DNA of 59,973 nt, taken from assembly GCA_002633005.1 (NCBI GenBank), contig NMRA01000737.1:104884-164856 (forward strand). Direction: 5' to 3'. The stretch's first letter is position 1, and the number at the start of each line of letters is the position of its first letter. Shown here piece after piece: positions 57,780-59,973 of this stretch. Below the pieces are notes generated by a model. That model saw only the letters and a program-made list of their open reading frames with translations. It did not search any database and was not told where the DNA came from. The stretch comes from Phoronis australis (lineage: Eukaryota; Phoronida; Phoronidae). Position numbers and translations under genes: made by a program.

Positions 57780-59852
57780 TCCAAGACGAGGTCAATGAAA
57801 ACAACGCACTTTTATACCTCCGGAGCAAAAGAGAGCTCTATTGTTGTGTAATCCGGGATGTCGGAGTTCGGCGTAAATAAACAGAAGCTGTGTTTACACC
57901 ACCTATTTGCTGTTGTAAAACGTGCGTAATTTCTCAACAAGAGCAACGCAAAGCATTGAATGTGTTCACGAGTACATCTCATGTTTATAGGGGCGTTTTT
58001 AAATTTCATAAAAACTGGGCACTGGACTGATGAGAATATGTCAAACCCATTCAAGGACTACGGGATGTACATGTAGTTGTAGTCGAATTCTCCCAAAAGA
58101 TGTCTTATGTTGCCACTGGAATAAGCTCATCAAATTTTGCAAAGATCCTACAAGAGATTTAGGAGATACAGCTGGGGTACGAAAATATAATATCTACTAA
58201 CGTGCGCCACACGTCTCAAAATCAACATTAAGTCGAGTTGTTGTCATTAGGAAACACCTGCCAATTTTTAATGATCCTTTGAACACTTTGACGGATGGAG
58301 AGGCTGACACCAAGAAAAAACAGACTCGAAAATTAAAAAATGGCCTCTCTACGTGGCAGAGGATACCTCTAGTCCGTAGGGGAATAGAAAAGTGATGTCG
58401 TCTCCTTAATAGCAATGTATTTGTCAAATTCCACGAAAGTCCGTTTCATCGACTGACAGACGACAACGAAAGAATTACCAATTCATTTGTCTGCTGGTAA
58501 TAACGTGCGGCGCATAAGTCAATATCGTCTGCACTTATTTGACTTCACCGAGTCAACCGGCTAAGACGCCTGATTAGACAATAAGCCGATAGAACCAATG
58601 GAATGTCTTGTCCGGTTGACTTACCGGAGACAGCGAAATTGATCAAGTGCAGACAATGTTGTGAGTGAGTGGGCGGAGTGCTCTTTAAGTGCTATCCTAG
58701 TTTTATGAAAGTGGGCACTTAATACAAAATTGAGAAATCTCCCTGCGTCTTTGCCTTCAAGACTGAGTGTAGTGGAGACAGAAAGCAATCTATTCCCAAA
58801 GGCAAACAAAATCTCTCGTGTCTTTATATGGAGACACTTTCTTCTCTCTGAAACATAAAAATCCCCTCTGCAAAGTAAACATGCCATGAATGAAAATCTA
58901 ATGCAAGCAAGAAAGTGTGGCAAGAAAAAAATCTAAATGACCCATTCTTCCTGCTATTCGAAAGCACTAAACCACGAAGAGACAAACGTGCAGAAAGTAT
59001 TTTTACCGGGAAACGAAGACAAAAAACCCACAAGAACCTGCCCTGTGAGGTAATTTACGTTCGTTTTGTGTACTACTCAATTCTTCAAGCTCTATTAATT
59101 ATGATGAATAAGTGTAGTATGTCACTCCACAATAAATAGGTCAACGTTTTAAGGTATGTAGAACGCTACTTAGGAAATATTGTCTTGAGACATCGCGTTT
59201 CACTTAATGACGAGCTTAAAAATTCTTATTTAAATCCGGCACGTTAAAGAGGCATGGGAGACGAAAGCTCGTGAAAAATCACAAATTTGACATAAGGGCT
59301 TAGGAAAAACTCTGTAGTCATCGCAGAGTTCAAAATCTCTTTCACAGTTCTGATAAATGCACGCATGCGCTCAAAGTCATTGACAAACAGCTGACTGACG
59401 AGATGGATTTCAACAGCAGATTATGATGTGAGGTCGACAGTACAGTATGAGGCAAGCCAGTGAAGCAAGCGATTTCTCAAAAGGAATCTAAATGCATTTT
59501 AAAATATATGTGAATACAACGATACCTTAACAAAATTTAAACATTTAAGACTTACATTAATTGCTTCTTAATCGGACTGGCTGCTGTTTGAAGTTGCCAT
59601 TGTTTTGTTTACAGCAAAGGTCAAAGGTCACATTCTCCATATAAGGGGAAAATATGTCACATAAACACCGTATTGTGCAATACTTTTTTTTAGTGTTTTA
59701 TGTGCACTAAAACATTTTTAACTTACTTTGACAAACACAGGGACAATGTTTTTACATTTGATGTTACTACATGTACAGTGTATTCAATTCTCAATATACG
59801 TTCCAAGGTAAGTTGATATATGCTTTCACGTGTTCATCAACATAACTGTTTA
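57780..59852. other. Non-coding stretch
   Basis: No exon supported. Minus-strand open frames (57812-58054, 58621-58923, 58824-59033) have no domain. A perfect DR1 motif lies at 59618-59630. Confidence 0.45.
59618..59630 (+). promoter_or_regulatory. Perfect DR1 nuclear-receptor motif
   Basis: AGGTCAAAGGTCA has two exact AGGTCA half-sites with one base between them, the preferred RXR/HNF4/PPAR arrangement. No gene is recognised next to it within the window. Confidence 0.35.
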
Positions 59853-59973
59853 CAGTGGCGGATCTAGGATATCACAAGGGGGGGGCCCAACATTTTGTCC
59901 GGCTGGAAGCATTTGCGCAAACTGAACCACGATTGTAGATGCGCATAGCACCGAATGGGGGGAGGTCGGGAGG
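59853..59973. mobile_element. CAGTGGCGG-family element, cut by window end
   Basis: CAGTGGCGGATCTAGGATAT followed by a poly-G run matches the left end of the 603-916 family. The right end is outside the window. Confidence 0.5.

Overview
The window is nuclear DNA from an animal, most likely a marine invertebrate. The genes are split into short exons with GT/AG junctions, spacers and introns are long and AT-rich, and degraded transposons, MITEs and tRNA-like repeats are abundant. Recognisable protein signals are metazoan: collagen Gly-X-Y, the CTHRC1 C-terminal domain and THAP. I cannot choose between a cnidarian and an invertebrate deuterostome. Nothing prokaryotic is present. Most open frames here are chance frames in non-coding DNA and are not annotated. 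Five single N characters occur, and three of them sit exactly at the end of a duplicated block, so parts of the window may be unmerged haplotypes or contig joins.

The main genes are two divergently oriented paralogues of collagen triple helix repeat-containing protein 1 (CTHRC1). Gene A is on the minus strand. It has a collagenous exon at 14183-14498, the RWYF-containing exon at 10351-10543 and the last exon at 8671-8816; its signal-peptide exon is uncertain, with a weak candidate at 16986-17045. Gene B is on the plus strand. It has a clean signal-peptide exon at 32632-32700, the RWYF exon at 43277-43469 and the last exon at 44095-44240. The two C-terminal exons are identical in length and phase between the genes (193 and 146 bp). 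No Gly-X-Y exon was found for gene B. Its promoter and first exon are duplicated about 18 kb downstream (copy at 49692-51774).

The rest is dominated by mobile elements. A TTAA-flanked foldback element carries a decayed THAP gene (18422-19581, Kolobok-like). Two non-autonomous TIR elements have exact 8-bp target duplications (14860-15979 and 20889-21470), and the second is packed with palindromic repeats. There is a 155-bp MITE (45095-45249), an older foldback repeat (4768-5540), several CAGTGGCGG-type TIR elements, a hAT transposase C-terminal relic (55660-55920) and, next to it, a non-LTR retrotransposon relic with reverse transcriptase and a putative RNase H (56078-57779, minus strand).

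Smaller items are a possible first exon with TATA box at 28293-28578 (minus) whose upstream half is duplicated in inverted orientation at 20385-20667, tRNA-like SINE fragments, short tandem repeats, and two perfect DR1 nuclear-receptor half-site pairs.
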